From DATARH01 sp035550515 (GTDB taxonomy: Bacteria > Pseudomonadota > Alphaproteobacteria > ATCC43930 > CGMCC-115725), in contig DASZOZ010000012.1 of NCBI GenBank assembly GCA_035550515.1, forward strand, positions 49,622 through 113,621: a DNA stretch of 64,000 bases. The letters are read 5' to 3'. This document shows positions 18,566 to 27,003 of this stretch, piece after piece. The notes under the pieces were generated by a model, which worked only from the letters and a program-made list of their open reading frames with translations, ran no database searches and had not been told where the DNA came from. Position numbers and translations under genes: made by a program. How positions within the stretch are numbered: position 1 is the first letter of the stretch; the number at the start of each line of letters is the position of its first letter.

Positions 18566-19435
18566 TTACGCGACCCCGTTCTTTTTGAACCAGGCGAGCA
18601 TCAGCCCCCAGGCGTCCTTCGCCGCGTCGGCGTTGTAGCTCGGCCGGTAATCGGCGAGGAAGCCGTGCTGGGCCTCCGGGTAGACCTTGCTCTCGCAGGC
18701 CTTGCCGGCATCGGTGCAGGCTTTCTGCCGCTTGTCGATGAGTTCCGGTGGAATGCTCTTGTCCTGGCCGCCATAGAACGCCAGTACCGGGCAGTGCACG
18801 TCCTGCGCGACATCCTCCGGGTTTTGCGGCGTCAGGTCGCTGATCTTGCGCGGCGACCCGTAATAGGCGACCGCCGCCTTGAGCGCCGGCTGATGCGTCG
18901 CGTACATCCAGGTCGCGAAACCGCCCCAGCAGAACCCGGTGACGCCGAGCCTCGCGGTGTCGGCCTTGCCGGTCGACTTGGCGTAGACCACGGTCGCGTC
19001 GAGGTCGCTCATCACCTGGTCGGTCGGCACCTTGACGACGATCTCGGAGATCAGCTTCGGGATGTCGGTGTATTTCGCGGGGTCGCTCTGACGGGCGTAG
19101 AGGGCCGGCGCGATGGCGTAATAGCCGGCCTTTGCCAGGCGGCGGCAGATGTCCTTGATCCATTCATGGACACCGAACACCTCCTGGATCACCAGCACCG
19201 TCGCAAACGGCCCGTCTTTATCGGGCATCGCGCGGTAGGCCGGCATCTCGCCGTCCGCCGTCGGCACCTTGACCTCGCCCGCCACCAGACCGTTGGCGTC
19301 GGTGGTGATCGCCTCGGCCGAGACCGGCCCGGCCGCGAGCGCGAACCCGCTTGCGAGCGTCGTCACGACAAAGCCGCGGCGCGAGAACCGCGTCTGGGGC
19401 ACCATGGTCAGAAGTTCGGGCGCGTGCGTGTCCAT
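18566..19435 (-). CDS. Tat-exported dienelactone hydrolase family protein
   Basis: 289 residues. The N-terminus has a twin-arginine signal (SRRGFVVTTLASGFALAAG) with cleavage expected near AEA, so this paralogue acts in the periplasm. The catalytic triad is Cys in GFCWGGF, Asp in GGQDKS and His in EAQHGFL. The longer start gives an extended n-region; an internal start MVPQTRF at codon 11 is equally possible. It shares family and strand with the cytosolic hydrolase at 16889-17623 but is not a close copy. Substrate unknown. Confidence 0.87.
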   Translation of the reverse strand: MDTHAPELLTMVPQTRFSRRGFVVTTLASGFALAAGPVSAEAITTDANGLVAGEVKVPTADGEMPAYRAMPDKDGPFATVLVIQEVFGVHEWIKDICRRLAKAGYYAIAPALYARQSDPAKYTDIPKLISEIVVKVPTDQVMSDLDATVVYAKSTGKADTARLGVTGFCWGGFATWMYATHQPALKAAVAYYGSPRKISDLTPQNPEDVAQDVHCPVLAFYGGQDKSIPPELIDKRQKACTDAGKACESKVYPEAQHGFLADYRPSYNADAAKDAWGLMLAWFKKNGVA

Positions 19436-19526
19436 CGTCTGCCTCCCTTTTGTGGAGGCGACGATAGGTGATGACTTAATCCGCGGAAAAGGCCCTCACC
19501 AGGATTTGATATTCGGGTGCGCGGCG

Positions 19527-19814
19527 CTACGCGCGCTTTTCGGCGGCGCCCGCGATGCGGCGCTTCAGTCGGAGGATTTCCGGCGACAGCTTGCGGTCCG
19601 GCGTGCCCTTGAGGAAGGCGTCGAGCCCGCCCTTGAACTCGATCGTGCGGATCGCATTGGTCGACAGGCGCAGCCGCACGGCGCCGACCGCATCGGACAG
19701 CAGCGACACGGTCTGCAAATTCGGCAGGAAGCGCCGCTTGGTCTTGCGGTTGGAATGGCTGACATTGTTGCCGACCTGGACACCCTTGCCGGTCACCGGG
19801 CATTTGCGGGCCAT
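19527..19814 (-). CDS. rpmB: 50S ribosomal protein L28
   Basis: 95 residues. It begins MARKCPVTGKGVQVGNNVSHSNRKTKRRFLPN, the standard L28 signature, and continues with the alphaproteobacterial LRLSTNAIRTIEFKGGLDAFL extension. It is a component of the large ribosomal subunit. It has its own promoter upstream (19880-19908). Confidence 0.97.
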   Translation of the reverse strand: MARKCPVTGKGVQVGNNVSHSNRKTKRRFLPNLQTVSLLSDAVGAVRLRLSTNAIRTIEFKGGLDAFLKGTPDRKLSPEILRLKRRIAGAAEKRA

Positions 19815-19879
19815 GCCGCACCTCGCTTCCGCACGCAGACGTTAGCCCGCACCGTCGCGACGCGACCGCGGGAGCGCGG

Positions 19880-19908
19880 TTTCTATGCCGCCGGCGCCGT
19901 GCGGTCAA
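19880..19908 (-). promoter_or_regulatory. Candidate rpmB promoter
   Basis: Read on the minus strand, TTGACC (19903-19908) is separated by exactly 17 bp from TAGAAA (19880-19885). Both are good matches to -35 and -10 boxes. The transcript would have a leader of about 60 bases before the rpmB ATG at 19814. Confidence 0.6.
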
Positions 19909-19924
19909 GGCCGCGCTTGAGGTC

Positions 19925-20068
19925 GTCATTCCGGGGCGCCTCGAATGAGGCGAACCCGGAACCCATGCACACCGGCGCGTACAGGTTCGTTCAAATGCCG
20001 CAGCGCGCAAGGCAACCGCCCGTGTGCATGGGTTCCGGGTTCAGCGCAGCGCGCTGTCCCGGAATGAC
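19925..20068. repeat. 144-bp nested inverted-repeat element
   Basis: Outer arms of 11 bp (GTCATTCCGGG at 19925-19935 and its complement at 20058-20068) enclose inner arms of 21 bp, 19952-19972 and 20022-20042, all perfect. The loop is 49 bp. This element fills most of the 306-bp gene-free stretch between rpmB and the aldolase gene, which otherwise contains only the rpmB promoter. It contains no ORF I would support and looks like a non-autonomous repeat (REP-like or MITE-like). Confidence 0.7.
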
Positions 20069-20120
20069 ACGGCTTTTGAAGCTGTGCCAAGATCGCCCGC
20101 GACAGCAGGAGGATGACGCG

Positions 20121-20903
20121 ATGACCGCGATGAAGGAGAAATTCGCCAAGGGCGAGCTGGTGCTGTGCATGAACCTGCGGCTGGCGCGCTCGGTCGACAT
20201 CGCCATGGTCGCCAAGGCCGGCGGCTATGACGCGCTCTATGTCGACATGCAGCACGCGCCCTATTCGATCGAGACCACCTCGACCATCTGCGCCGCCTCG
20301 ATCGCGATGGGCATCACCCCGCTGGTGCGGGTGCCGGCGCGCGACAACGGCCAGTGGATGGCGCGCGTGCTGGACGGCGGGGCGATGGGCGTCATCGTCC
20401 CCGATGTCGGCACCGCCGCCCATGCCGAGGCGGTGGTCAAGGCCTGCCGCTTTCCGCCGCTCGGGGCGCGCTCGGTGATGGGGCTGGGGCCGGCGCTCGG
20501 CTACCAGGCGGTGCCGCTGGCCGAGCTGAACCCGCGGCTCAACGCGGAGACCGCGGTCATCGTCATGCTGGAGACGGCCGAGGGCATCGAAAACGCCGAG
20601 GCGATCGCCGCGGTCGACGGCATCGACTGCCTGCTGATCGGCTCGGGCGACCTCACCACCGATTACGGCATTCCCGGCCAGGTCGACCACCCGCGGCTGC
20701 GCGCCGCCTACGAGCGCGTCGCCGCGGCGTGCAAGACGCACGGCCGCGTCCTTGGCGTCGGCGGCATCCGCCACAACGTCAAGCTGCAAGGCGAGCTGGT
20801 GCAACTGGGCGCGCGTTTCGTCATCGCCGGCACCGACACCAACTACGTCCTCGCCGGCGCCAAGGCCGATACCGAAGCGCTGCGCAAGATCCCGCTGGCC
20901 TGA
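20121..20903 (+). CDS. HpcH/HpaI aldolase/citrate lyase family protein
   Basis: 260 residues from the ATG at 20121, preceded by AGGAGG. It has a TIM-barrel fold with family motifs AKAGGYDALYVDMQHAP (substrate base region), PLVRVP (Arg), VIVMLETAEGIENAEAIAAVDGIDCLLIGSGDLT (metal-binding Glu and Asp). Members cleave or form 2-keto-3-deoxy or 4-hydroxy-2-oxo acids such as 4-hydroxy-2-oxoheptanedioate with a divalent metal. The true substrate is unknown. In-frame upstream sequence comes from the intergenic repeat and was excluded. Confidence 0.9.
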   Translation: MTAMKEKFAKGELVLCMNLRLARSVDIAMVAKAGGYDALYVDMQHAPYSIETTSTICAASIAMGITPLVRVPARDNGQWMARVLDGGAMGVIVPDVGTAAHAEAVVKACRFPPLGARSVMGLGPALGYQAVPLAELNPRLNAETAVIVMLETAEGIENAEAIAAVDGIDCLLIGSGDLTTDYGIPGQVDHPRLRAAYERVAAACKTHGRVLGVGGIRHNVKLQGELVQLGARFVIAGTDTNYVLAGAKADTEALRKIPLA

Positions 20904-20940
20904 CCGCCGCCGCACCCGGGTTGGCGAATGAGCGGGCAGC

Positions 20941-21207
20941 TCAGCGCACGTAGTCGCCGGGGGCGGGGTAGCTCGAGGCCGCCGGGGTCATCCGCCCGCC
21001 GGCGGCGCCGTCCGGTGCGTGGCGTGCGCCGCCGGCCGCGGCAATGCCGATATAGAGCGTCAGATTCAGTACCACCAGGCCGACCGCGAGCGCCATCAGG
21101 AAGGGGTTGAGGTCGCCGGCCGCCCGGTCGAGCCGGGACAGCAGCGAGCGCCATCCGGTTTTGCGCTCTTGCATCGCTTTGTGTTGTGGGCGCTGCGGTA
21201 ACGGCAT
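20941..21207 (-). CDS. Small single-pass membrane protein, unknown family
   Basis: 88 residues from ATG 21207 (a TTG at 21264 would add 19). A basic segment with WRSLLSRLDRAAGDLNPFLMALA leads into one hydrophobic helix (VGLVVLNLTLYIGIAAAGG) and a short hydrophilic tail. The LDRAAG motif followed by a helix also occurs in the next reversed gene (21357-21614), so the two look like diverged paralogues. Function unknown. Confidence 0.55.
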   Translation of the reverse strand: MPLPQRPQHKAMQERKTGWRSLLSRLDRAAGDLNPFLMALAVGLVVLNLTLYIGIAAAGGARHAPDGAAGGRMTPAASSYPAPGDYVR

Positions 21208-21356
21208 GACCAAGTCGGCAATCGCGATCCTCTGAATGCCGACATCAACGCTAGGCCTTGGCAATCGATCCGGGCGGCCGCCGCCACGGGCAGCCCCGGT
21301 GCCGCGGATGGGAGCCCGGCGCAGACGCCGGCCTGCGTCGCGGTGCAGCGCGCCGG

Positions 21357-21614
21357 TCAGCTTTGCGGCAGTCCCGCGATCGCGGTCTCCGCCAACGATG
21401 CGCCGGGTAGCGTCGCCGCCGTGTGCGGCAGGTGCAGGTGCTTCAGCGCGAGCGCGAAATAGCAGCTGGCGTCGACGATGGCCAATGTCAGCGCGATCAC
21501 CAGGAGGAGCGGCATCATCCGCCCTGCCGCGCGATCGAGGCGCTCCCAGGCGCGCCGCCTGTCGAAGCGGCGCCGGCGCGCGTGTGGACCCCGCCGTCCC
21601 AGACCTTCGAACAA
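21357..21614 (-). CDS. Small single-pass membrane protein, possible paralogue of its neighbour
   Basis: 85 residues if the TTG at 21614 is used; the start is uncertain. An Arg-rich N-terminus is followed by WERLDRAAGRMMPLLLVIALTLAIVDASCYFALAL, matching the neighbouring gene in the LDRAAG motif, the Pro before the helix and an aromatic in the helix. Only one membrane helix is predicted. No known family recognised. Confidence 0.45.
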   Translation of the reverse strand: MFEGLGRRGPHARRRRFDRRRAWERLDRAAGRMMPLLLVIALTLAIVDASCYFALALKHLHLPHTAATLPGASLAETAIAGLPQS

Positions 21615-21730
21615 TCCAGCCTCCCCGGCTTCCGGCCTCTCGCGTGCCGGTTATGCGGCGCCAACCTATCGTGCGGCGGCCGCGCCGTCATGAAACTAGC
21701 CGATTAATCTGTGCAATGGCCGGCGCCCGC

Positions 21731-22504
21731 TCAGCCTCGCGGCCAGCTCTCGGCGGTCAGCTCGGCAAGGCGGAAGCGGTTGATGTAGCTGCGCTCGAAA
21801 TCGGCGAGCGCCGCGAGCCCGTCGAAATTGAGGATCGTGACGTGCTGGCGCTCGACATGGGCGAGCTCCTCGTCGCGCAACTGGCGGAGCGTCTGGTTGA
21901 CGTATTGCACGCTGAGCCCCAGCGCGTCGGCGATCACCTCCTGGGTCAGCGGCAGGCGGTAGGAGCGTTCGTCGGCGAGGCCGATCCCTTGCAGCCGGGT
22001 CAGCATTTCCAGCAGGAAATGCGCGACGCGTTCGAGCGCGGAACGGCGGCCCACCCCGATCAAGTGTTCGGCATACATCGCCGTCTCGCAGGAGAGGCTC
22101 CAGAAGATCACCGCGCTCAGGCGCGGGTGAGTGGCCGCGAGCCCGAGCAGGCGGGTGAACGATACCGGCGATATCGTGCAATCGTTGAGTGCGGCGATCG
22201 AATAAAGCGCGCTCTCGAAAAAACAGCCGGGAAAGCCGATGAAATCGCCCGGCAGCACGATGTTCAGCACTTGCCGCCGGCCGTCCTGCAGCACCCGGTA
22301 GCGCAGTGCGGCACCGTCGAGCAGCACCGCCAGCCCGTCATAGCGCCGCCCTTCGAGCACCATCTCGCGGCCGCGGGCAATGCGCCGGGGGCTGTTCTGG
22401 AATTCCGCCAGCACCGCCGCCTCGGCCGCCGACAACGGCGCCAGCCGCTCCAGCTTGCGGGTCAGCGGCAGCGCCTCGGCGCTCGGCTCAACAGGGTGTG
22501 CCAT
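21731..22504 (-). CDS. Crp/Fnr-family transcriptional regulator
   Basis: 257 residues from ATG 22504. The N-terminal cyclic-nucleotide-type beta-roll (about 15-130) includes LLDGAALRYRVLQDGRRQVLNIVLPGDFIG, and the C-terminal winged helix-turn-helix has LPLTQEVIADALGLSVQYVNQTLRQL. It lacks the N-terminal cysteine cluster of Fnr and so is probably not an oxygen-sensing iron-sulfur protein. Ligand not predictable. It is divergent from dps with a 158-bp gap, and might regulate it, but no typical TTGAT-N4-ATCAA site is seen there. Confidence 0.9.
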   Translation of the reverse strand: MAHPVEPSAEALPLTRKLERLAPLSAAEAAVLAEFQNSPRRIARGREMVLEGRRYDGLAVLLDGAALRYRVLQDGRRQVLNIVLPGDFIGFPGCFFESALYSIAALNDCTISPVSFTRLLGLAATHPRLSAVIFWSLSCETAMYAEHLIGVGRRSALERVAHFLLEMLTRLQGIGLADERSYRLPLTQEVIADALGLSVQYVNQTLRQLRDEELAHVERQHVTILNFDGLAALADFERSYINRFRLAELTAESWPRG

Positions 22505-22628
22505 CGGCCGTTCGCACCATACGAAGGTTCTCGCCGAGCCTGGAAACTGCCATTCTCGGCAATTATGCTGCCCAAAAGAGAAGGCGGCTAGAAGATTGGC
22601 GGTTGAAGACGGGGGAGGGGCGCCTATT

Positions 22629-22645
22629 TCTAGAATCATTCTAAA
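22629..22645. promoter_or_regulatory. Irr iron-control element (ICE) before dps
   Basis: The 17-bp sequence at 22629-22645 matches the published ICE pattern TTTAGAANNNTTCTAAA at 13 of 14 fixed positions (second base C instead of T). It sits 17 bp upstream of the dps ATG. Part of it (TAGAAT, 22631-22636) could serve as a -10 box, so bound Irr would block transcription. Irr represses iron-storage genes under iron limitation in alphaproteobacteria, which fits dps. Confidence 0.7.
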
Positions 22646-22662
22646 TAGAGACGGAGACGATC

Positions 22663-23151
22663 ATGGCCGGCTACAAATCGCAGAACGATCTCAGCGCCAA
22701 TGCGAAATCGGTGTCGATTAGCGTCCTCAACGCCCGGCTCGCCGATTCGATCGACCTCGCGCTGCTCACCAAACAGGCGCATTGGAACATCAAGGGTCCG
22801 CAATTCATCGCGCTGCACGAGATGATCGACGGGTTCCGCACCGAGCTCGACGAGCATGTCGACACCATGGCCGAGCGGGTCGTGCAGCTCGGCGGCACCG
22901 CGCTCGGCACCACCCAGACCGTCGCCAAGGCGACGACGCTCGCGCCCTATCCCACCGACATCCACACCTCGAAGGACCATCTCGCCGCGCTGATCGCACG
23001 CTACGGCAAGGTCGCCAACGCGGTGCGCGCGGCGATCGACGAGACCGACACCGCCGGCGACGCCGACACCGCCGACCTGTTCACGGCCTACTCGCGCGTG
23101 CTCGACAAGGCGCTGTGGTTCCTCGAAGCGCACGTGCAAGAGAAGGAGTAG
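22663..23151 (+). CDS. dps: DNA starvation/stationary-phase protection ferritin Dps
   Basis: 162 residues, normal for Dps. The inter-subunit ferroxidase ligands are all present with E. coli spacing: His40, His52, Asp56, Asp67 and Glu71 (QAHWNIKG, LHEMID, DEHVDTMAE). Dps dodecamers oxidise and store iron, remove peroxide and coat DNA. The Lys-containing N-terminus could bind DNA. It is preceded by an Irr box, suggesting iron-dependent control, and followed by a strong palindrome that separates it from the convergent LLM gene. Confidence 0.95.
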   Translation: MAGYKSQNDLSANAKSVSISVLNARLADSIDLALLTKQAHWNIKGPQFIALHEMIDGFRTELDEHVDTMAERVVQLGGTALGTTQTVAKATTLAPYPTDIHTSKDHLAALIARYGKVANAVRAAIDETDTAGDADTADLFTAYSRVLDKALWFLEAHVQEKE

Positions 23152-23158
23152 CTTCCGT

Positions 23159-23191
23159 CGACCCCTCTCCCGCGATGCGGGAGAGGGGTCG
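23159..23191. terminator. Bidirectional stem-loop between convergent dps and LLM genes
   Basis: Perfect 15-bp arms (23159-23173 and 23177-23191) with a 3-base GAT loop make a very stable hairpin exactly between two convergent stop codons. The arm contains CCCCTCTCCCGC, so it belongs to the repeat family also found at 11135-11158. There is no T-run, so it would act as a Rho-assisted or processing barrier, if at all. Confidence 0.6.
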
Positions 23192-23193
23192 GG

Positions 23194-24399
23194 TTACGCC
23201 AGCGCCTCCTCCGCGGCCGGCACGGTCTTGACCTCGTGCGCTTGCAGCGCCGGCAGCACCTCGCGGGCAAAGCGCTCGATCTGCGCCATGAACAGGTCGT
23301 GCGGCAGGGCGCCGCGGTTCATCGCGAGCTGTACGGTGTTGGCGCCGGCGCTTTCGGCGGCGTCGATGATGCGGGCGATCACCTCGTCGGCGGTGCCGAG
23401 CGGCATGTGCTCGGCCTGCTCCGCGAGCTGCTCCATGGTCAGGTTGCGGAACTCGGAGCGCAGGTTCTGCGCGGCGCGCAGATTCTCGGGCCGCACATAA
23501 TCGGTCGAGGCCTGGGACGAATACCCGGTCTGGCGCTGCATCTCGGTTTCGGTGAAGTTGCCGTGGCTGAACAGCGTGCGGTTGAAATAGAGGATGTGCG
23601 GCCCGTATTCCCTGAGCGCCTGCGCCTTCGAATCGGCGACATAGGCGGTGATGCCGAGCGACAGGTGGTTTGGCGTGATGCGGTGGCCGGCGGCGTCCAG
23701 GCACTTGGCGTAATAGCGGATGATGTCGTCGCGCAGGCCGCGCGCGCGGCCGAGCCCCGGAGTGATCGGGCAGTCGTTCTTGGCGGCGAATTCGATCGAT
23801 TCCTTGCTGCCGACCACCGGGATCCAGATCGGCGGGCGCGGCTGCTGCACTGGGCGCGGCCACAAGGCGACATCCTTGTACGACCAGAACCGGCCCTCGT
23901 AGGAAAACACCTCCTCGGTCCAGGCGCGGGTGATGATGTCGAACGCCTCCTCGAACCGCGCCCGCGACTCGCTGAGCGGTACGTTGTGCACCTGGTACTC
24001 GCGCGGGATGCCGCGCGCGAAACCCGAGATCAGCCGGCCTTTCGACAGGCAGTCGATCATCGCCAGCTCCTCGGCGAGGCGCAGCGGCTGGTGCACCGGC
24101 AGCAGGTTGCCGTAGATCAGCAGTTTCAGGTTCTTGGTGCGCTGCGCCGCGGACGCGGCCATCAGATTGGGGCTGTTCATCAGCCCGTAGGGCGAGCAGT
24201 GGTGCTCGTTGAACCCGACCCCGTCATAGCCCAGCCGGTCGAGCAGCTCCCAGGCGTCGAGATGCTCCTCGTAGGTGCGCGTCGCGGTGTCGGCGTCGAA
24301 ATAGCGCTTGGCCAACGGGTAGGGCAGCTCCGGCGCGCCGTTCTTCAGATGGTCGAGATTGGCGTCGTAAGCGAGCAGATCGAAGACAAAGACTTTCAC
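23194..24399 (-). CDS. LLM-class flavin-dependent oxidoreductase (luciferase-like)
   Basis: 401 residues from the GTG at 24399. It has the bacterial-luciferase fold with family segments YDGVGFNEHHCSPYGLMNSPNL, LLIYGNLLPVHQPLRLAEELAMID and SKGRLISGFARGIPREY. These enzymes use FMNH2 or F420-type flavins for oxygenation of small organic substrates. The start overlaps the stop of the MFS transporter gene (GTGA), so both are translated together. The substrate is presumably an organic acid or aromatic taken up by that transporter (inference). Confidence 0.9.
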   Translation of the reverse strand: MKVFVFDLLAYDANLDHLKNGAPELPYPLAKRYFDADTATRTYEEHLDAWELLDRLGYDGVGFNEHHCSPYGLMNSPNLMAASAAQRTKNLKLLIYGNLLPVHQPLRLAEELAMIDCLSKGRLISGFARGIPREYQVHNVPLSESRARFEEAFDIITRAWTEEVFSYEGRFWSYKDVALWPRPVQQPRPPIWIPVVGSKESIEFAAKNDCPITPGLGRARGLRDDIIRYYAKCLDAAGHRITPNHLSLGITAYVADSKAQALREYGPHILYFNRTLFSHGNFTETEMQRQTGYSSQASTDYVRPENLRAAQNLRSEFRNLTMEQLAEQAEHMPLGTADEVIARIIDAAESAGANTVQLAMNRGALPHDLFMAQIERFAREVLPALQAHEVKTVPAAEEALA

Positions 24400-25739
24400 G
24401 GTACAGCCTCGTTCATCGCGATCAGTTCGGCGCGGCCGGCGGTCGCGCGGCGCAAGGATGCGGTTGCCGCCGCCGCGACGACCGCGAAAACGCACGCTAC
24501 CAGGAAGATATGCGTCGGGGCCCAGCCGGATTTGAGCAGAAACCCGCCGAGGATCGGCGCGACGATGCCGCCCAGCCGGCCGATCCCCAAGGCCCAGCCG
24601 ATGCCGCTGGCGCGCATCCGCGCCGGGTAGAGCTTGCCGCAGGCGGCATTGGCGCCGGTCTGGCTGCCGATGATGGTCATCCCCGACAGGAAGATCGTCA
24701 CCAGCAGGATCGCATAGGGCAGCATGACCACCGCGATCAGCGCGATGAAGATGGCGCCGGCGGCGTAATTGAGCGCGAGCGCACGCTGCGGTCCGTAATG
24801 GTCGATCGCCCAGCCGAGATAGATCACTGCGAAGATCGCGCCGAACTCGCGCAGGCTCGAGGCGAACACCGCCTGCGCCGGGGTCATGCCGATCAGGTGC
24901 AGCACCTCCGGCATCCAGAACACGAACAGGAACAGGTTGAGCAGGCTGCAGAAGAAAATGATCCACAGCAGGACCGTCTGCAGCGCATAGCCCGCGCTGA
25001 ACAGCATCCCCACCGGGTTCCCGGTGGCGACATCGACATTTCCGGCGCCCGATCCGGGGGTGATGCCGAGCCGCGCGAGGAGCGCCGCGTGGCGCGCCGA
25101 CAAATTCGCTTTGCCGGACAGAAAACGCGGCGATTCCGGCAGCAAGACCGCCGAGAGCGGCACCAGGATCAGCGGAAAGACGCCGCCCAGAACAAAGATG
25201 ACCGGCCACGTATAGCCGAGATGCAACAGCAGGGCGACCAGTTGGCCGCCGACAAAGCCGCCCAGCGGCGCGCCGGTGAAGATCACCATGATCCACAGCG
25301 CGCGGCGGCGTTGCGGGGTGTAGTCGCCGGTGAGCGCAACCGTCCCGGCGAAGGCCCCGGCGATGCCGAGCCCGGTAAAGAACCGCCATAACGCGAGCAT
25401 CCCGATCGAGGCCGCCGATGCGGTCAAGAGCGAAGCGATGCCGAAGACCGTAAGGCTGAGCAGCAGGAGCGGGCGGCGGCCGAGGCGGTCGCCGAACGGG
25501 CCGGATACCAGCGCCCCCACCAGGATGCCGACATTCGACAGCGCGAACGCCACGGTGAACGCCGACGGCGGCAGGGCCCAGGCATGGGTCAGGGACGGCA
25601 CCGACCAGCCGATCGACCCGATGTCGTAGCCGTCGCACATCTGGATCAAGGTGCAGATCGCCACCACGCGGATCTGCAAGGCGCCGACCCGCTGGTTTTC
25701 GAGCGCCGTCTCGACCGCCGAGACCGCCATGCCGGCCAT
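24396..25739 (-). CDS. MFS transporter, aromatic acid:H+ symporter-like (AAHS)
   Basis: 447 residues from ATG 25739, with 12 predicted helices. The first helix carries CDGYDIGSIGWSVPSL, corresponding to the D-G-x-D motif of the AAHS family, and the loop 2-3 motif is GPFGDRLGRRPLLLLSL. AAHS proteins import benzoates and related acids. The gene is directly coupled to the LLM oxidoreductase downstream, which suggests uptake and first oxidation of one substrate. It is divergent from the D-threonine aldolase-like gene. Confidence 0.88.
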   Translation of the reverse strand: MAGMAVSAVETALENQRVGALQIRVVAICTLIQMCDGYDIGSIGWSVPSLTHAWALPPSAFTVAFALSNVGILVGALVSGPFGDRLGRRPLLLLSLTVFGIASLLTASAASIGMLALWRFFTGLGIAGAFAGTVALTGDYTPQRRRALWIMVIFTGAPLGGFVGGQLVALLLHLGYTWPVIFVLGGVFPLILVPLSAVLLPESPRFLSGKANLSARHAALLARLGITPGSGAGNVDVATGNPVGMLFSAGYALQTVLLWIIFFCSLLNLFLFVFWMPEVLHLIGMTPAQAVFASSLREFGAIFAVIYLGWAIDHYGPQRALALNYAAGAIFIALIAVVMLPYAILLVTIFLSGMTIIGSQTGANAACGKLYPARMRASGIGWALGIGRLGGIVAPILGGFLLKSGWAPTHIFLVACVFAVVAAAATASLRRATAGRAELIAMNEAVP

Positions 25740-25860
25740 CGCGTCCTCCCGCTGTTCAGCTGTCGCATGCCGGCTTCGCGCCAGTCTTGCCGTTCCACCG
25801 TGTTGCATTTCCGCGCCCGGTGCGCAAGCCTCGCTCACAGCCTGCTGCGGAGAAGCGCCG

Positions 25861-26985
25861 ATGACTGTTCGCCCGCCTGCCGAAATCGGCATGAGCCTCG
25901 ACGAGGTCGATACGCCGGCCCTCGTCGTCGATCTCGATGCGTTCGAGCGCAACCTCAACCGGCTGCGCGAGCGGGTCGCCGGCAGCGGGGTCCGGCTGCG
26001 GCCGCATGCCAAGACGCATAAATGCGCCGTCATCGCGCTGAAGCAGATCGAGCTGGGCGCGGTCGGAGTGTGTTGTCAGAAGGTCAGCGAGGCCGAGGCG
26101 CTGGTCTATGGCGGGGTCAGGGACGTGCTGGTCACCAACGAGATCGTCGGCAAGCCGAAACTGCGCCGGCTGATGGGCCTCGCCGGTATGGCACGGATCG
26201 CCACCTGCGCCGACGACCCGGCGCAGGTCGCCGCGCTCGACGCGGCAGCGGGCGAAGCCGGGATCACCCTGCCGGTGCATGTCGAGGTCAACATGGGCGG
26301 CAACCGCTGCGGCGTCGAGCCGGGCGAGCCGGCGCTGGCGCTGGCCCGCCAGGTGATGGACGTCAGGCACCTGTCGTTCGCCGGCCTCCAGGCTTATCAC
26401 GGCTCGGCGCAGCATCTGCGGAGCTGGGAGGAGCGGCAAAAGGCGATCGCCGGCGCGGTCGAGAAGGCCGGGTCGACGCGCGACCTGCTCGCCCGCAACG
26501 GCATCGCATGCGCCAACATCACCGGCGCCGGCACCGGCACCTTCGAGTTCGAGGCCGGCAGCGGCGTCTATACCGAGCTGCAATGCGGCTCCTACATCTT
26601 TATGGACGCCGATTACGGCAGGAACCTCGACCGCGACGGCCATGCGACCCGCGCCTTCGAGCCGAGCCTCTTCGTCTGGGCTACGGTGATGAGCCGGCCG
26701 ACCGACGACCGCGCCATCGTCGATGCCGGCCTGAAGGCGCTGAGCGTCGATTCCGGTATGCCGTCGCTCTGGGACGAGCCGGCCGCCGTCTATGAACGCG
26801 CCTCCGACGAACACGGCAAGCTCAGCATCACCGGCGCGACCAACCGATTGAAGCTGGGCGACAAGGTCAAGCTGGTGCCGGGTCACTGCGACCCGACGGT
26901 CAATCTCTACGACTGGTATGTCGGGGTGCGCGGCAACCGGGTCGAGGCGCTCTGGCCGATCGTCGCCCGCGGCGCGGTGTATTAG
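25861..26985 (+). CDS. PLP-dependent DSD1/D-threonine aldolase family enzyme
   Basis: 374 residues from ATG 25861. It has the alanine-racemase-like N-terminal barrel with DTPALVVDLDAFERNL and the PLP lysine in RPHAKTHK, and a C-terminal domain ending with the metal-binding GHCDPTVNLYD (His and Cys). This fold-III family includes D-threonine aldolase, D-serine dehydratase and 3-hydroxy-D-aspartate aldolase; I cannot choose among them. It is the first gene of a four-gene run reaching to 29596 with gaps of 18, 1 and 9 bp. Confidence 0.88.
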   Translation: MTVRPPAEIGMSLDEVDTPALVVDLDAFERNLNRLRERVAGSGVRLRPHAKTHKCAVIALKQIELGAVGVCCQKVSEAEALVYGGVRDVLVTNEIVGKPKLRRLMGLAGMARIATCADDPAQVAALDAAAGEAGITLPVHVEVNMGGNRCGVEPGEPALALARQVMDVRHLSFAGLQAYHGSAQHLRSWEERQKAIAGAVEKAGSTRDLLARNGIACANITGAGTGTFEFEAGSGVYTELQCGSYIFMDADYGRNLDRDGHATRAFEPSLFVWATVMSRPTDDRAIVDAGLKALSVDSGMPSLWDEPAAVYERASDEHGKLSITGATNRLKLGDKVKLVPGHCDPTVNLYDWYVGVRGNRVEALWPIVARGAVY

Positions 26986-27003
26986 GGGCACGGAGGACCG
27001 CTC

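Noticed and set aside
21731..22504. Call as oxygen-sensing Fnr
   Set aside because: The N-terminal cysteine cluster needed for the [4Fe-4S] sensor is absent.
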